From assembly GCA_045595605.1 (NCBI GenBank), contig JAZOAS010000164.1, positions 1 to 13,671 of the forward strand: a stretch of 13,671 nt of DNA, in the 5' to 3' direction. The position numbers were made by a program, and so were the translations under genes. Positions 6,401 to 13,671 of the stretch are shown here, in pieces (position 1 is the stretch's first letter; every line of letters begins with the position of its first letter). Source of the stretch: SIG480 sp045595605. Its GTDB lineage: Bacteria; Bacillota; Clostridia; Oscillospirales; JAAYXM01. Below the pieces are notes generated by a model, which was not told the origin of the DNA, ran no database searches, and was given only the letters and a program-made list of their open reading frames with translations.

Positions 6401-6429
6401 ATAATAAACCTTTTGGAATAAATCGTCAA
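6401..6429 (-). promoter_or_regulatory. Strong sigma-A-type promoter of the S-layer gene
   Basis: TTGACG (6429-6424), 17-bp spacer, TATTAT (6406-6401) on the minus strand. Both hexamers are one base from consensus. The predicted leader is about 45 bases and ends in a full AGGAGG. This fits constitutive high expression. Confidence 0.75.
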
Positions 6430-6443
6430 GGGGATTTTTCCAA

Positions 6444-6461
6444 CTGTAACACAGCTGTAAC
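6444..6461 (-). promoter_or_regulatory. Tandem GTTACAG boxes upstream of the S-layer promoter
   Basis: GTTACAG occurs twice in direct orientation (6461-6455 and 6450-6444) with an 11-bp period. The second copy ends 14 bp before the -35 hexamer. An 11-bp repeat of TTACA-like half-sites is the usual layout for dimers of OmpR/PhoB-family response regulators; Bacillus PhoP boxes are similar in form. The regulator is unknown. Confidence 0.45.
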
Positions 6462-6478
6462 AAACCGAAATATTGCAG

Positions 6479-6508
6479 AAACAAACCGCCATTTCTGACG
6501 GTTTGTTT
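6479..6508 (-). terminator. Hairpin terminator after the Gfo/Idh/MocA-type gene
   Basis: A 12-bp stem with one G-U pair (AAACAAACCGTC / GGCGGTTTGTTT in minus-strand reading) and a 6-base loop, starting about 10 bp after the stop codon. The U-run after the stem is short (TTTCTG), so it is probably moderate. The stem is A/T-ended on both strands. Confidence 0.6.
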
Positions 6509-6518
6509 TCATTATATA

Positions 6519-7652
6519 TTATATAGTAGTTTTCCATTCCTTATCCCAGGGGTAGTACATATTGATGACCTCGCCGCCGCGCTTTGCAGATTCCTCGGCA
6601 TAGATACCCGGAAGCGTCATCTCAAGACCTTGCTTAAGCGAGATTGCAGGCTTACCTGCTTTGAGTGCCTTGAAGAAATCGTCGAGCATTGCATAGTCCA
6701 TTCCGCCGTGGCCTGCCTTCTTTGCAGTTTCGTCATCAGCGTATGCAGGCGGCATATACTCTCCGCCGATTTCCTGAAGTGTTGTATCAAGCTCGCGGGT
6801 GGAGTTGTAACGGATAACGGGCTTCTCGAAGCGGTCGATTCTCTCCATATAACCCTCTGTGCCGAAGACGCGGTAGTTGTGGTGGCCGATTTCAGCGCGG
6901 CAACGGTGATTGCGCTGGAGGCGGATGATAACGCCCGAGTCAGTAACAAACTGCGCGCACTGCATATCGTCGGGTCCCACATCGTCGGTATAGTCGTCAG
7001 CATGGCGACCCGTGCCGAAGCAGCTAACCTTTCGGAGCGGCTCATCGAGAATTGCGAGGAGCGGACCGAGGGAATGCGTGCAGTAGCGAATCGGGATTAA
7101 AAGCTTTCTCCAGTCGCCGTTCTCATTAACGCCGATATCCTCTTCGCTGCCGGGGCGGAACCAATGGATGTATTCTGCCTCCATGCAGTACGGGTTACCA
7201 AGAAGACCCTTCTCATAAAACTCGCGGAGAAGAACTGAGAATTTCTGATAGTTCGGGTTTGCGCCCGTCGAAATAATCGCGGAGGATTTCTCAGCGGCCT
7301 TCCAAAGTCTTTCCGCCTCTTCGAGAGACGCGACATTCGGAATATCGGAGAGGACATTTAAGTTTCTCTCAAGCGCCTTCACGCAGAAGTCCGCGTGGAT
7401 ATCAGCGCCCGTCTCAACGATTACGACATCAAGCTTTGCCTCGTCGAGCATTTTTTCGTAATCTTCATAAAAAACGGTATCGGGGAAGAGCTCTGACATC
7501 GGAGCTGTGCAGAGCCACTGCTTTTCATAAAAGTTTCGGGGAAGGATATCGCAAAGCGCCGCAATCTCGACAAACGGGAAAAGCGCCGCCATTTTTGTAA
7601 CTTCACGACCGCGGTGGCCGAGACCGACGGTACCAACTCTTATTTTCTTCAT
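6519..7652 (-). CDS. Gfo/Idh/MocA-fold protein, possibly GH109-like NAD-dependent glycosidase
   Basis: 377 residues with an N-terminal Rossmann fold (G-L-G-H-R-G at 10-15; acidic residue D35 after the second strand) and a Gfo/Idh/MocA C-terminal domain. In ordinary dehydrogenases of this fold a catalytic E-K-P lysine is expected. Here the corresponding loop reads S-D-I-P (102-105), so the lysine is absent. W-R (181-182), Y-x-T-H-x-L-G-P (190-197) and G-H-G-G-M-D-Y (314-320) resemble the GH109 alpha-N-acetylgalactosaminidase signature, in which bound NAD takes part in glycoside cleavage. No signal peptide is visible, so it is probably cytoplasmic. The ATG at 7652 is chosen over TTG 7658 because GAGGAG (7662-7667) is 9 bases from it. 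It has its own promoter and terminator. The fold is certain; the glycosidase role is a hypothesis. Confidence 0.85.
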   Translation of the reverse strand: MKKIRVGTVGLGHRGREVTKMAALFPFVEIAALCDILPRNFYEKQWLCTAPMSELFPDTVFYEDYEKMLDEAKLDVVIVETGADIHADFCVKALERNLNVLSDIPNVASLEEAERLWKAAEKSSAIISTGANPNYQKFSVLLREFYEKGLLGNPYCMEAEYIHWFRPGSEEDIGVNENGDWRKLLIPIRYCTHSLGPLLAILDEPLRKVSCFGTGRHADDYTDDVGPDDMQCAQFVTDSGVIIRLQRNHRCRAEIGHHNYRVFGTEGYMERIDRFEKPVIRYNSTRELDTTLQEIGGEYMPPAYADDETAKKAGHGGMDYAMLDDFFKALKAGKPAISLKQGLEMTLPGIYAEESAKRGGEVINMYYPWDKEWKTTI

Positions 7653-7686
7653 ATACAAAATCTCCTCTTTTGATTTTTCTTTCTTT

Positions 7687-7714
7687 ACTATATCACTTTT
7701 GCACCGTTTGTCAA
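7687..7714 (-). promoter_or_regulatory. Promoter of the Gfo/Idh/MocA-type gene
   Basis: A perfect TTGACA (7714-7709), 16-bp spacer, TATAGT (7692-7687) on the minus strand, with TG one base upstream of the -10 (extended -10). It lies between the ABC-module terminator and the gene, so the gene is an independent unit. Confidence 0.75.
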
Positions 7715-7746
7715 CCTATATTTTTTTACATCGTAAAATAATTTAA

Positions 7747-7770
7747 AATTCCCGACCGTAGTCGGGAATT
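7747..7770 (-). terminator. Terminator of the ABC/GldG/DUF4340 module
   Basis: AATTCCCGAC / GTCGGGAATT, a perfect 10-bp stem with a 4-base loop, begins 2 bp after the DUF4340 stop codon. On the minus strand it is followed by TTTTAAATTATTTT. It marks the end of the transcription unit coming from aspS and the ABC genes. Confidence 0.8.
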
Positions 7771-7772
7771 TT

Positions 7773-9191
7773 TTAAAACATATTCGGGATTTCTTCGCCG
7801 CGCGCGATAATCTCAAACGCATCTTTAAGGTCGCGGACTTCCGCAACGGGCACATAGAAGTCGGCCTTCTTGCCCGAAACCTCGGCAGCGTACTGCCTTT
7901 CGTTTATCTTATAAAGCTTAAGGGTTTCCCTCTTTCCGTTTTTGAGGTTCGCGGTGACTGTAATTTCGGGAGAAGAAAAGCTCTTCTCTCCTTCAATCTC
8001 GCCCGCAAGCGAGAAACGGATTGTTCTCTGGAAGAGGTTTGCCGCGTTTCTGCCCTCGAGCTTCTTTCCGTCAAGCGAGCCGCGGACAAGATGCTCCTCA
8101 AGCTCAAGCTTCAGAGTATGACGGCTTCCGTCTGCAAGGACATAGTCAAAGCTGTCCACCTCGGTTGAGTTGAAGAAAAAGAGAAGCTTAAGCGTAATGT
8201 CAGACACCTTGAGCCCTGAAAGCCCAATTGGCGACATTGTTTCGATAACAACGGGGACATTCTCCGGCATAACAAAGCTTCCGCCCGTTTCGCTGTCTTT
8301 TCCTATTAAGATTGACGCCGAAACGCCCAGAATTGTCTTAAACGAAAGCTTGTCGGCACGGTCAAGGCCGTACTTTCCAAGGTCCTTGGGTGATTCTTCA
8401 ACTATGCGAGCGCCTTCAATCGCAATAATCTTCTCAAGAAGCTTACTCTCAAGAGTATCGGGGCTTGCAAGCGCCTTGACCGGACTTGTAAGCTCATACT
8501 TCACCTGAACGCCCATGCGCTCGGTGTCGCGCTGAATGTCCTCTTCACTTCTGAGCGAAAGCTTAATCGGGCTCTTTCCGTAAGGAGTATATTCGACCTC
8601 GGTTATTTCTTCGACCTTTTCTATCCTCGGGAAGAGAGCATAGTTCAAAAACGCGTGTCTTTCAACAAGCAGGCGCTCCTTCGTCGTCTTTCCGACGGTG
8701 TAAATTTCGTCTGCGCCCTCTTTCTTTACATAGACGCCCTCTGTAACGGGAAGGTCATCGCCTATAAGAAGGGTTGCGCTCTCGCCGTCTGTCAGATTTA
8801 TCTTTATCTTCCTTCTCGGCGAGTCAAACCCGAAAAGAAGCGCATCGGACGCATCAATCTCCTCAAGAGCCGAAAGCTCGCAGAGGAAAAGCGGAAGGCT
8901 TGTCATTTCGAACTCGTCGTATACAAGTCTCGGGTCAGCACCGCGCATAACCGCGCTCATTCCGACCTCTTCTTTTTTATAATCTATCGCAAAGTCGCCG
9001 TTTTCGTCGGAAATCTCGATTGACGAAATCTTACCTGAATCAAAGGAGATTATCCGGACGCTCTCCGTGATTGGCAGGGTCTTGTCATCGTCCGGCTTTG
9101 TGGGCTCGGGCAGGTTCATCACAAGAACCGCAACAAGCGAGAGAACAACCAGAACGGCTATGCAGATAAGAGCAGGTTTAAACTGTTTCAT
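7773..9191 (-). CDS. DUF4340 domain membrane-anchored protein
   Basis: 472 residues. One N-terminal transmembrane segment (about 8-26) follows MKQFKP, so the bulk is outside the membrane. The rest is a beta-rich DUF4340 domain: IISFDSGKISSIEISDENGD, then L-F-G-F-D-S-P-R-R-K-I-K-I (about 119-131), LLIGDDLPVTEGVYVKKEG and a related second L-I-G-K-D-S-E-T block. DUF4340 proteins are found with GldG/ABC-2 modules, where they are thought to be periplasmic or extracytoplasmic partners; their biochemical role is not known. The ATG is 9 bp after the GldG-like stop codon. Its weak ribosome binding site (TAGGA) contains that stop codon, so translation is probably coupled to the upstream gene. It lies in the same frame as gldG, separated only by UAG and three sense codons. 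Last gene of the module. Confidence 0.82.
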   Translation of the reverse strand: MKQFKPALICIAVLVVLSLVAVLVMNLPEPTKPDDDKTLPITESVRIISFDSGKISSIEISDENGDFAIDYKKEEVGMSAVMRGADPRLVYDEFEMTSLPLFLCELSALEEIDASDALLFGFDSPRRKIKINLTDGESATLLIGDDLPVTEGVYVKKEGADEIYTVGKTTKERLLVERHAFLNYALFPRIEKVEEITEVEYTPYGKSPIKLSLRSEEDIQRDTERMGVQVKYELTSPVKALASPDTLESKLLEKIIAIEGARIVEESPKDLGKYGLDRADKLSFKTILGVSASILIGKDSETGGSFVMPENVPVVIETMSPIGLSGLKVSDITLKLLFFFNSTEVDSFDYVLADGSRHTLKLELEEHLVRGSLDGKKLEGRNAANLFQRTIRFSLAGEIEGEKSFSSPEITVTANLKNGKRETLKLYKINERQYAAEVSGKKADFYVPVAEVRDLKDAFEIIARGEEIPNMF

Positions 9192-9200
9192 ATGTTTTTC

Positions 9201-10637
9201 CTATCTGTTCTTTCTTCTTATAAATATATATATCGCAAGTGCAATGAAAAGCACCGGGATAACGCCGATTAAAATAATCGACCATACCTTGACCTCGCTT
9301 TCGGTTATGTCAAGGTCATAGCTTATCTCGACCTTCGGTGAAAGCGTAATCGTTTTTACATCAGGGTTTGCATAATCGACAAGGCGCGCAATGAGCGTTC
9401 CGTTGAACGCGCGCGGTACGGCGGTTATCTGTTCAAACGCCATTCCGTATGCGCCGAAGGCGATAACCTTCGCGGTTCTCTTCTCGTCCATCGAAGACGA
9501 TGAGCGCTCGGAAAGCGCGACTGCCGTAAACGGACCCTTTTCGTCGCCCGAAGTGTACGCGTAGGTATTTATCGAAAGGTCGGGCGAGACGAGCTTCGCA
9601 TAAGAAGTGTCGCGTGTTTTTACAAGCTCGGTGGTGTATTTGTATCCGTCCTCGGAGAAGAGAAGCTTAATCGGGCGCATCTGCGTCGCAATGACATACG
9701 ACTGGCCCTGAAGCGCTTTATCAACAACTCTTGTCTCGAGAAGGTCGCCGACGACATTCGACGGGTTCATATACGCGTTCTCCTCGTCGCATACAACTGC
9801 CGACGGGAACTCAAAGCCCCACTCAGCGAGATATCTTTCAAGTCTCTCAAGCTTCGGAGTTTCAACGCCCCAGAAAACATAGAGCGTATTGCCCTGCTTG
9901 TCGAGGTATTTTTCAAGGTTTTCAATCTCAGTTTCGGTAAAGTCTGCGCGGGGGGATGAAATTACAAGGTTTGAAATTTCAGGGTCAACCTCGGAGAGAA
10001 GGTCAACGCTCCTGTCCACATTGAAGTTGTTTCCCTCAAAGTGAGAGGCAAGCGCGTCGGGAATTACCTCGTCATGTCCCATAACGAAGCCCGCGGAGAC
10101 AACTTTATCGTTTGTTACAAACAAAACCGCGCCCGAAATCTTCTCTTCGCTCTGGTAATAGACCTTGTTTGTGTTGCTTCCGTACCCCGTGAACTCAGAC
10201 GCGTCAAGCACGATATAACGCTCAGGGCCCTCGACAACGAGGTCGCCTACCTTCGCGTTCTTCGCCTTGGGGTATTTCTTGAAGAACTGCGGGTTCTTGT
10301 TCGGGTCGATAAACTCAAGAGCGATGTGTCCGTGAGACGCGCTCTGATAGCGGCGGAGCGTTTCGAGAGTCTGGGTCGAGTCCTCTTTATTCTCCATTTC
10401 CGCACGGCTTGAGAGAATGTAAATCGTTACATCCTTCTCCATTTCCGAAAGAAGCGTTTCTGTTTCTTCGGAAATGCTGTAAAGCCCGCCCTCGGTCATA
10501 TCGACCTTGAGAGAGAATCTCTCGGTCAGAAAAGACGCGAAAATATTTAAAACCACAACAATGGCAATGACAAGCGCAATAAACGCAGCACTTGCCGAGC
10601 CGTATTTGAGTTTTCTCGTATTAAATGAAAATTTCAT
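9201..10637 (-). CDS. GldG-family ABC transporter auxiliary protein
   Basis: 478 residues. A basic N-terminus is followed by a transmembrane helix (about 14-37), a large extracytoplasmic region and a C-terminal helix (about 451-472) ending I-R-R-K-N-R. The region after the first helix (Y-S-I-S-E-E-T-E-T-L-L, D-V-T-I-Y-I-L) and the later I-S-S-P-R-A-D-F-T-E-T-E segment match the ABC_transp_aux/GldG family, related to the gliding-motility ABC component GldG. In Gram-positives it probably works with the adjacent ATPase and permease in an envelope process of unknown substrate. Gliding itself is not implied. AAAGGAG lies about 8 bases before the ATG; 30 bp separate it from the permease stop codon. 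It ends in UAG, in frame with the DUF4340 gene. Confidence 0.85.
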   Translation of the reverse strand: MKFSFNTRKLKYGSASAAFIALVIAIVVVLNIFASFLTERFSLKVDMTEGGLYSISEETETLLSEMEKDVTIYILSSRAEMENKEDSTQTLETLRRYQSASHGHIALEFIDPNKNPQFFKKYPKAKNAKVGDLVVEGPERYIVLDASEFTGYGSNTNKVYYQSEEKISGAVLFVTNDKVVSAGFVMGHDEVIPDALASHFEGNNFNVDRSVDLLSEVDPEISNLVISSPRADFTETEIENLEKYLDKQGNTLYVFWGVETPKLERLERYLAEWGFEFPSAVVCDEENAYMNPSNVVGDLLETRVVDKALQGQSYVIATQMRPIKLLFSEDGYKYTTELVKTRDTSYAKLVSPDLSINTYAYTSGDEKGPFTAVALSERSSSSMDEKRTAKVIAFGAYGMAFEQITAVPRAFNGTLIARLVDYANPDVKTITLSPKVEISYDLDITESEVKVWSIILIGVIPVLFIALAIYIFIRRKNR

Positions 10638-10667
10638 GCTTTATTCTCCTTTAAAACCGCGAGGTTT

Positions 10668-11372
10668 TTAACTCCATCGGCGCTTCTCGACAGCCTGAGC
10701 CGTAAAGAACAAAAACAGCGCCGTGAGGCTTATAAAGTAAACTGCGTCGGACAAGGAGAAAATTCCCTTTGTGAAGTTTACAAATCTCGTTATTATCGAA
10801 AGGAACGATGCGACACTTGCGATGATGTCAACCTTCGTATATGAAAAAATCATATTGAGGAAGAGAAACGACGAAAGTGTGAGCATCGAAAGAAGCGCCG
10901 AGATAATCTGGCTCTCGGTAAGAGATGACATGAACTGCGAAATCGCAATGTATGCCGCGCCCGCAAGAATAATCGCGATGTAGTTTCCGACGGTAAGCCC
11001 AACCTCAAGCGTTCCGCGGGTTGCGGAAAGAATCGGATAGATGAGTGTCAGCGCAACCGAAATGAGAAATACGCACATCGCCGCAAGGAACTTGCCGAGA
11101 ACTATGCTTATCGTCGTAACGGGAGCGGTGAGAAGGAGCTGGTCTGTCTTCTGCTTTTTCTCCTCACTCCATATTCTCATCGTCATAATCGGGATGAGAA
11201 GAATCATCGCAATGAGCATAAGCGAAAAGAGCGGTGTGAAGTCGCTCATGTAGTTTTCAAGGCAGATAATTGCATAGAGCGCGTTCATGACAAGCGCAAA
11301 CACCGCGCAATATACAAGCCCTATACCTCCCGTGAAGTAGGAGCGGAGCTCGCGTTTGAAAATGGCTTTCAT
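10668..11372 (-). CDS. ABC-2 type transporter permease (GldF-like)
   Basis: 234 residues with about six hydrophobic segments. It begins with the typical ABC-2 permease phrase F-K-R-E-L-R-S-Y-F and carries the cytoplasmic loop R-I-W-S-E-E-K-K-Q-K-T-D-Q-L-L-L-T-A-P-V (about 67-86), which in this family (NosY/GldF-like) couples to the ATPase. Short permeases of this sort probably form a homodimer. The ATG overlaps the ATPase stop codon in ATGA (11369-11372). Its strong AAAAGGAGGA ribosome binding site lies within the last ATPase codons, so the two are translationally coupled. The substrate is unknown. Confidence 0.9.
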   Translation of the reverse strand: MKAIFKRELRSYFTGGIGLVYCAVFALVMNALYAIICLENYMSDFTPLFSLMLIAMILLIPIMTMRIWSEEKKQKTDQLLLTAPVTTISIVLGKFLAAMCVFLISVALTLIYPILSATRGTLEVGLTVGNYIAIILAGAAYIAISQFMSSLTESQIISALLSMLTLSSFLFLNMIFSYTKVDIIASVASFLSIITRFVNFTKGIFSLSDAVYFISLTALFLFFTAQAVEKRRWS

Positions 11373-12295
11373 TTCTCTTCTCCTCCTTTTCTCGTAAGGT
11401 GTGTAAACACATCCTCAAGGGATGCGGCGAGCGGAGCAAAGGAGAGAAGAGAGAGGTTTTTCTCCGCCGCGGCGAGAAATACATTCTTTCTTATGTCCGC
11501 GCCCTTCTCCGCCGTGATGATATACTTTCCTTTTTCAAACTCTACTTTTGATACGCCCTCAATAGAGGATAGGATAGAAGTTACGGTCTCGCTCTCACCC
11601 TCGATTTCGGCTTCAAACTTATTCTCGCCCGAAAGGTCGCGCATAAGGTCTTCCACCTTGCCGTCAGCGACAATCTCGCCGTCATTTATTACGACGATTC
11701 GCTCGCAGACCGCCATTACCTCGGGGATGATGTGGGTTGAGAGGATAACGGTTCTGTCTTTTCCTAAATTTTTGATGAGATTTCTTATCTCTATAATCTG
11801 GTTCGGGTCAAGGCCGACTGTCGGCTCGTCAAGAATTAAGACATCCGGGTCGCCGATAAGCGCCTGACCAAGCCCGACTCTCTGCTTATAACCCTTTGAG
11901 AGGTTCTTTATGAGTCGGTTTCGGACATTCTCAAGCCCGACGAGCGAGCAGATTTCGTCAATATGCGAAGCTCTTTCCTGCTTTGCGCCTTTGAGCTCGT
12001 AGCAAAAGTTCAGATACTCATCAACCGTCATATCAAAATAAAGCGGCGGCTGTTCGGGAAGATATCCTATGTGGCGGCGCGCCTCGAGCGCATCGTCGAG
12101 AACATCAAACCCTGCAACGGACGCACTGCCCCCGCTTGCAGAGAGGTATCCCGTAAGGACATTCATCGTGGTCGATTTTCCCGCGCCGTTAGGGCCTAAA
12201 AAGCCCACGATTTCGCCACGGCTTACAGAGAACGAAATTCCCTTGACCGCAACCTTCGGGCCGTATTTCTTTGACAGGTTTTTTATCTGTATCAT
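11369..12295 (-). CDS. ABC transporter ATP-binding protein (GldA-like)
   Basis: 308 residues with all nucleotide-binding motifs: Walker A G-P-N-G-A-G-K-S-T at 34-42, Q-loop Gln82, signature L-S-K-G-Y at 132-136, Walker B V-L-I-L-D-E-P ending Glu157, and H-loop His188. A C-terminal extension from about residue 225 ends in S-L-E-D-V-F-T-H-L-T, the DUF4162-type tail common in GldA and ABC-2 exporters. It powers the neighbouring permease. The start ATG (12295) has AAAGGA about 10 bases upstream. The gap to aspS is only 29 bp with no visible terminator, so transcription may enter from aspS. An exporter is likely; the cargo cannot be told. Confidence 0.92.
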   Translation of the reverse strand: MIQIKNLSKKYGPKVAVKGISFSVSRGEIVGFLGPNGAGKSTTMNVLTGYLSASGGSASVAGFDVLDDALEARRHIGYLPEQPPLYFDMTVDEYLNFCYELKGAKQERASHIDEICSLVGLENVRNRLIKNLSKGYKQRVGLGQALIGDPDVLILDEPTVGLDPNQIIEIRNLIKNLGKDRTVILSTHIIPEVMAVCERIVVINDGEIVADGKVEDLMRDLSGENKFEAEIEGESETVTSILSSIEGVSKVEFEKGKYIITAEKGADIRKNVFLAAAEKNLSLLSFAPLAASLEDVFTHLTRKGGEEK

Positions 12296-12324
12296 TCTCT
12301 TTGCTTCCTTTAATACAATAAAAA

Positions 12325-13671
12325 TTATTCGTCTTCTTTTGTAATTTCGATATGAAGGTCAGTAAGCTGGACATCCTCAACGAAGTCAGGGGATGACATC
12401 ATAATTTCGGATGCGTTCTGAACCTTCGGGAATGCGATAACATCGCGGATGTTCTCCGTTCCCGAAAGGAGCATTACAAGACGGTCAAGACCGAATGCAA
12501 GTCCGCCGTGAGGCGGTGCGCCGTATGAGAACGCCTCAATCATATGACCGAAGCGGTCGTTTGCAGCTTCCTTCGTAAAGCCGAGAGCTTCGAACATCTT
12601 CTCCTGCAAGTCAGAAGAGTGAATTCTTATTGAACCGCCGCCCGCTTCGTTACCGTTGATAACAAGGTCGTATGCCTTTGCGCGAGCGTTTGCGGGGTCT
12701 GTCATCATTGTATCAATATCCTCGTCCATCGGAGCGGTGAACGGGTGGTGCTTTGCGACATAGCGATTTTCTTCCTCGTCGTACTCGAAAAGCGGGAACT
12801 CGACAACCCAGAAGATATCATAACGGTCGGAGTCGATTGCGTTAAGGCGTTTTGCACACTCACAACGGAGCGCACCGAGAGACGCAAACACAACATCGTT
12901 TGAAGCATCGGCAACAACGAAGATAACATCGCCATTCACGGCACCTGCGCGTTCAACGATTGCCTTTATCTCTTCTTCCTTTAAGAACTTTGCAAAGCTT
13001 GAGGAGACAGTTCCGTCCTCTGCAATCTTGTACCATGCAAGGCCCTTTGCGCGGTAAGTCTTTACCCACTCGGCAAGACCGTCGATTTCCTTTCTTGCAA
13101 ACTTCGCACCGCCGTCAACCTTAATCATGCGGACGCTGCCGCCTGCCTCGATTGCGCCTGAGAACACCTTGAACTCGCAGGTTTTCGCAATGTCGGAAAT
13201 ATCACAAAGTTCATAGCCGAAGCGTGTATCGGGCTTGTCCGAGCCGAAACGTTCCATAGCTTCCTTGTACGGCATACGCTTGAGCGGAAGCTCGACTTTC
13301 TTTCCGAGAACCTTGTCAAAGAGGTATGCAATAAAGCCTTCGTTGACGCCGATTACATCGTCAACATCGGCAAATGACATCTCAAGGTCAATCTGAGTAA
13401 ACTCAGGCTGGCGGTCTGCGCGGAGGTCTTCGTCACGGAAGCAACGCGCAATCTGCATATATCTGTCAAAGCCGGCAAGCATAAGGAGCTGCTTATACTG
13501 CTGGGGTGACTGCGGGAGTGCATAGAACTTTCCCGGGTGGACACGGCTCGGTACGAGGTAGTCACGAGCGCCCTCGGGAGTTGACTTTGTAAGAATCGGG
13601 GTTTCAATCTCGAAGAAGCCGTTTTCGTCGTAGTAGTCGCGCGCAAGCTTTGTGATGCGGTGACGGAGAGC
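12325..13671 (-). CDS. aspS: Aspartyl-tRNA synthetase, C-terminal 448 residues
   Basis: The frame is open to the right edge, so the gene starts off-window (N-terminal anticodon-binding OB domain missing; full length is about 590 residues). Visible are class II motif 1 (G-F-F-E-I-E-T-P-I-L-T-K-S-T-P-E-G-A-R-D-Y), the Q-S-P-Q active-site loop, motif 2 (F-R-D-E-D-L-R-A-D-R-Q-P-E-F-T-Q), the bacterial GAD insertion domain (around F-K-V-F-S-G-A...S-L-G-A-L-R), P-H-G-G and motif 3 (G-L-A-F-G-L-D-R-L). All catalytic motifs appear intact. It charges tRNA-Asp in the cytoplasm. Whether it also charges tRNA-Asn cannot be seen without the N-terminal domain. It ends with TAA 29 bp before the ABC ATPase gene. 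Confidence 0.97.
   Translation of the reverse strand, partial: ALRHRITKLARDYYDENGFFEIETPILTKSTPEGARDYLVPSRVHPGKFYALPQSPQQYKQLLMLAGFDRYMQIARCFRDEDLRADRQPEFTQIDLEMSFADVDDVIGVNEGFIAYLFDKVLGKKVELPLKRMPYKEAMERFGSDKPDTRFGYELCDISDIAKTCEFKVFSGAIEAGGSVRMIKVDGGAKFARKEIDGLAEWVKTYRAKGLAWYKIAEDGTVSSSFAKFLKEEEIKAIVERAGAVNGDVIFVVADASNDVVFASLGALRCECAKRLNAIDSDRYDIFWVVEFPLFEYDEEENRYVAKHHPFTAPMDEDIDTMMTDPANARAKAYDLVINGNEAGGGSIRIHSSDLQEKMFEALGFTKEAANDRFGHMIEAFSYGAPPHGGLAFGLDRLVMLLSGTENIRDVIAFPKVQNASEIMMSSPDFVEDVQLTDLHIEITKEDE

Noticed and set aside
6630..7100. Plus-strand open frame of 156 codons inside the Gfo/Idh/MocA gene
   Set aside because: Antisense shadow of a well-supported gene, with no recognisable domain or initiation signals.
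10653..10668. AAAACC-GCGA-GGTTTT hairpin between permease and gldG-like gene as a terminator
   Set aside because: The stem is only 6 bp and mostly A-T, with no U-run beyond the stem, and the ribosome binding site follows at once; at most a weak processing structure.
12325..13482. aspS starting at the internal ATG 13482
   Set aside because: The frame stays open to 13671 and encodes class II motif 1 upstream, so the gene simply runs off the window.

Overview
The window looks like a chromosomal segment of an uncultured, gut-type Gram-positive Clostridia member (Bacillota). The reasons are strong AGGAGG-type ribosome binding sites, sigma-A-like promoters, an SLH-domain S-layer protein, and a bacterial-type aspartyl-tRNA synthetase with a GAD domain. 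Base composition is moderate, somewhat under 50% GC by eye. No phage, insertion sequence, CRISPR array, tRNA or rRNA was seen. All genes except one AraC-family regulator lie on the minus strand.

Layout from left to right. (1) 1-1681, minus: an M81 (MlrC-type) metallopeptidase gene followed 26 bp later by the start of an M24/creatinase-like peptidase gene that runs off the left edge. The M81 frame is split by one in-frame UAG (1004-1006). (2) 1682-1859: a divergent promoter region with two small palindromes. (3) 1860-2753, plus: the AraC-family regulator, the obvious candidate controller of the peptidase pair. (4) 2754-3187: a non-coding stretch. It holds a terminator, a structured GC-rich element, a second near-exact copy of the last 49 bp of the araC-type gene (differing only at silent positions), and two terminator hairpins. 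(5) 3188-6349, minus: a large S-layer protein with its own strong promoter and tandem upstream boxes. (6) 6519-7652, minus: a Gfo/Idh/MocA-fold protein whose motifs resemble NAD-dependent GH109 glycosidases more than ordinary sugar dehydrogenases, also with its own promoter. (7) 7773-12295, minus: a four-gene module read in the order GldA-type ABC ATPase, ABC-2 permease, GldG-type auxiliary protein, DUF4340 membrane-anchored protein. (8) 12325-13671, minus: the 3' part of aspS, which runs off the right edge and sits 29 bp upstream of the ABC module.

The most unusual observations are the UAG inside an otherwise intact M81 gene; the fact that the only other UAG stop (end of the gldG-like gene) is also followed in frame by the next gene; and the duplicated, silently diverged araC tail flanking a structured intergenic element. 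The rest is a plausible mixture of housekeeping (aspS), cell surface (S-layer, envelope ABC module) and carbohydrate or peptide catabolism genes.
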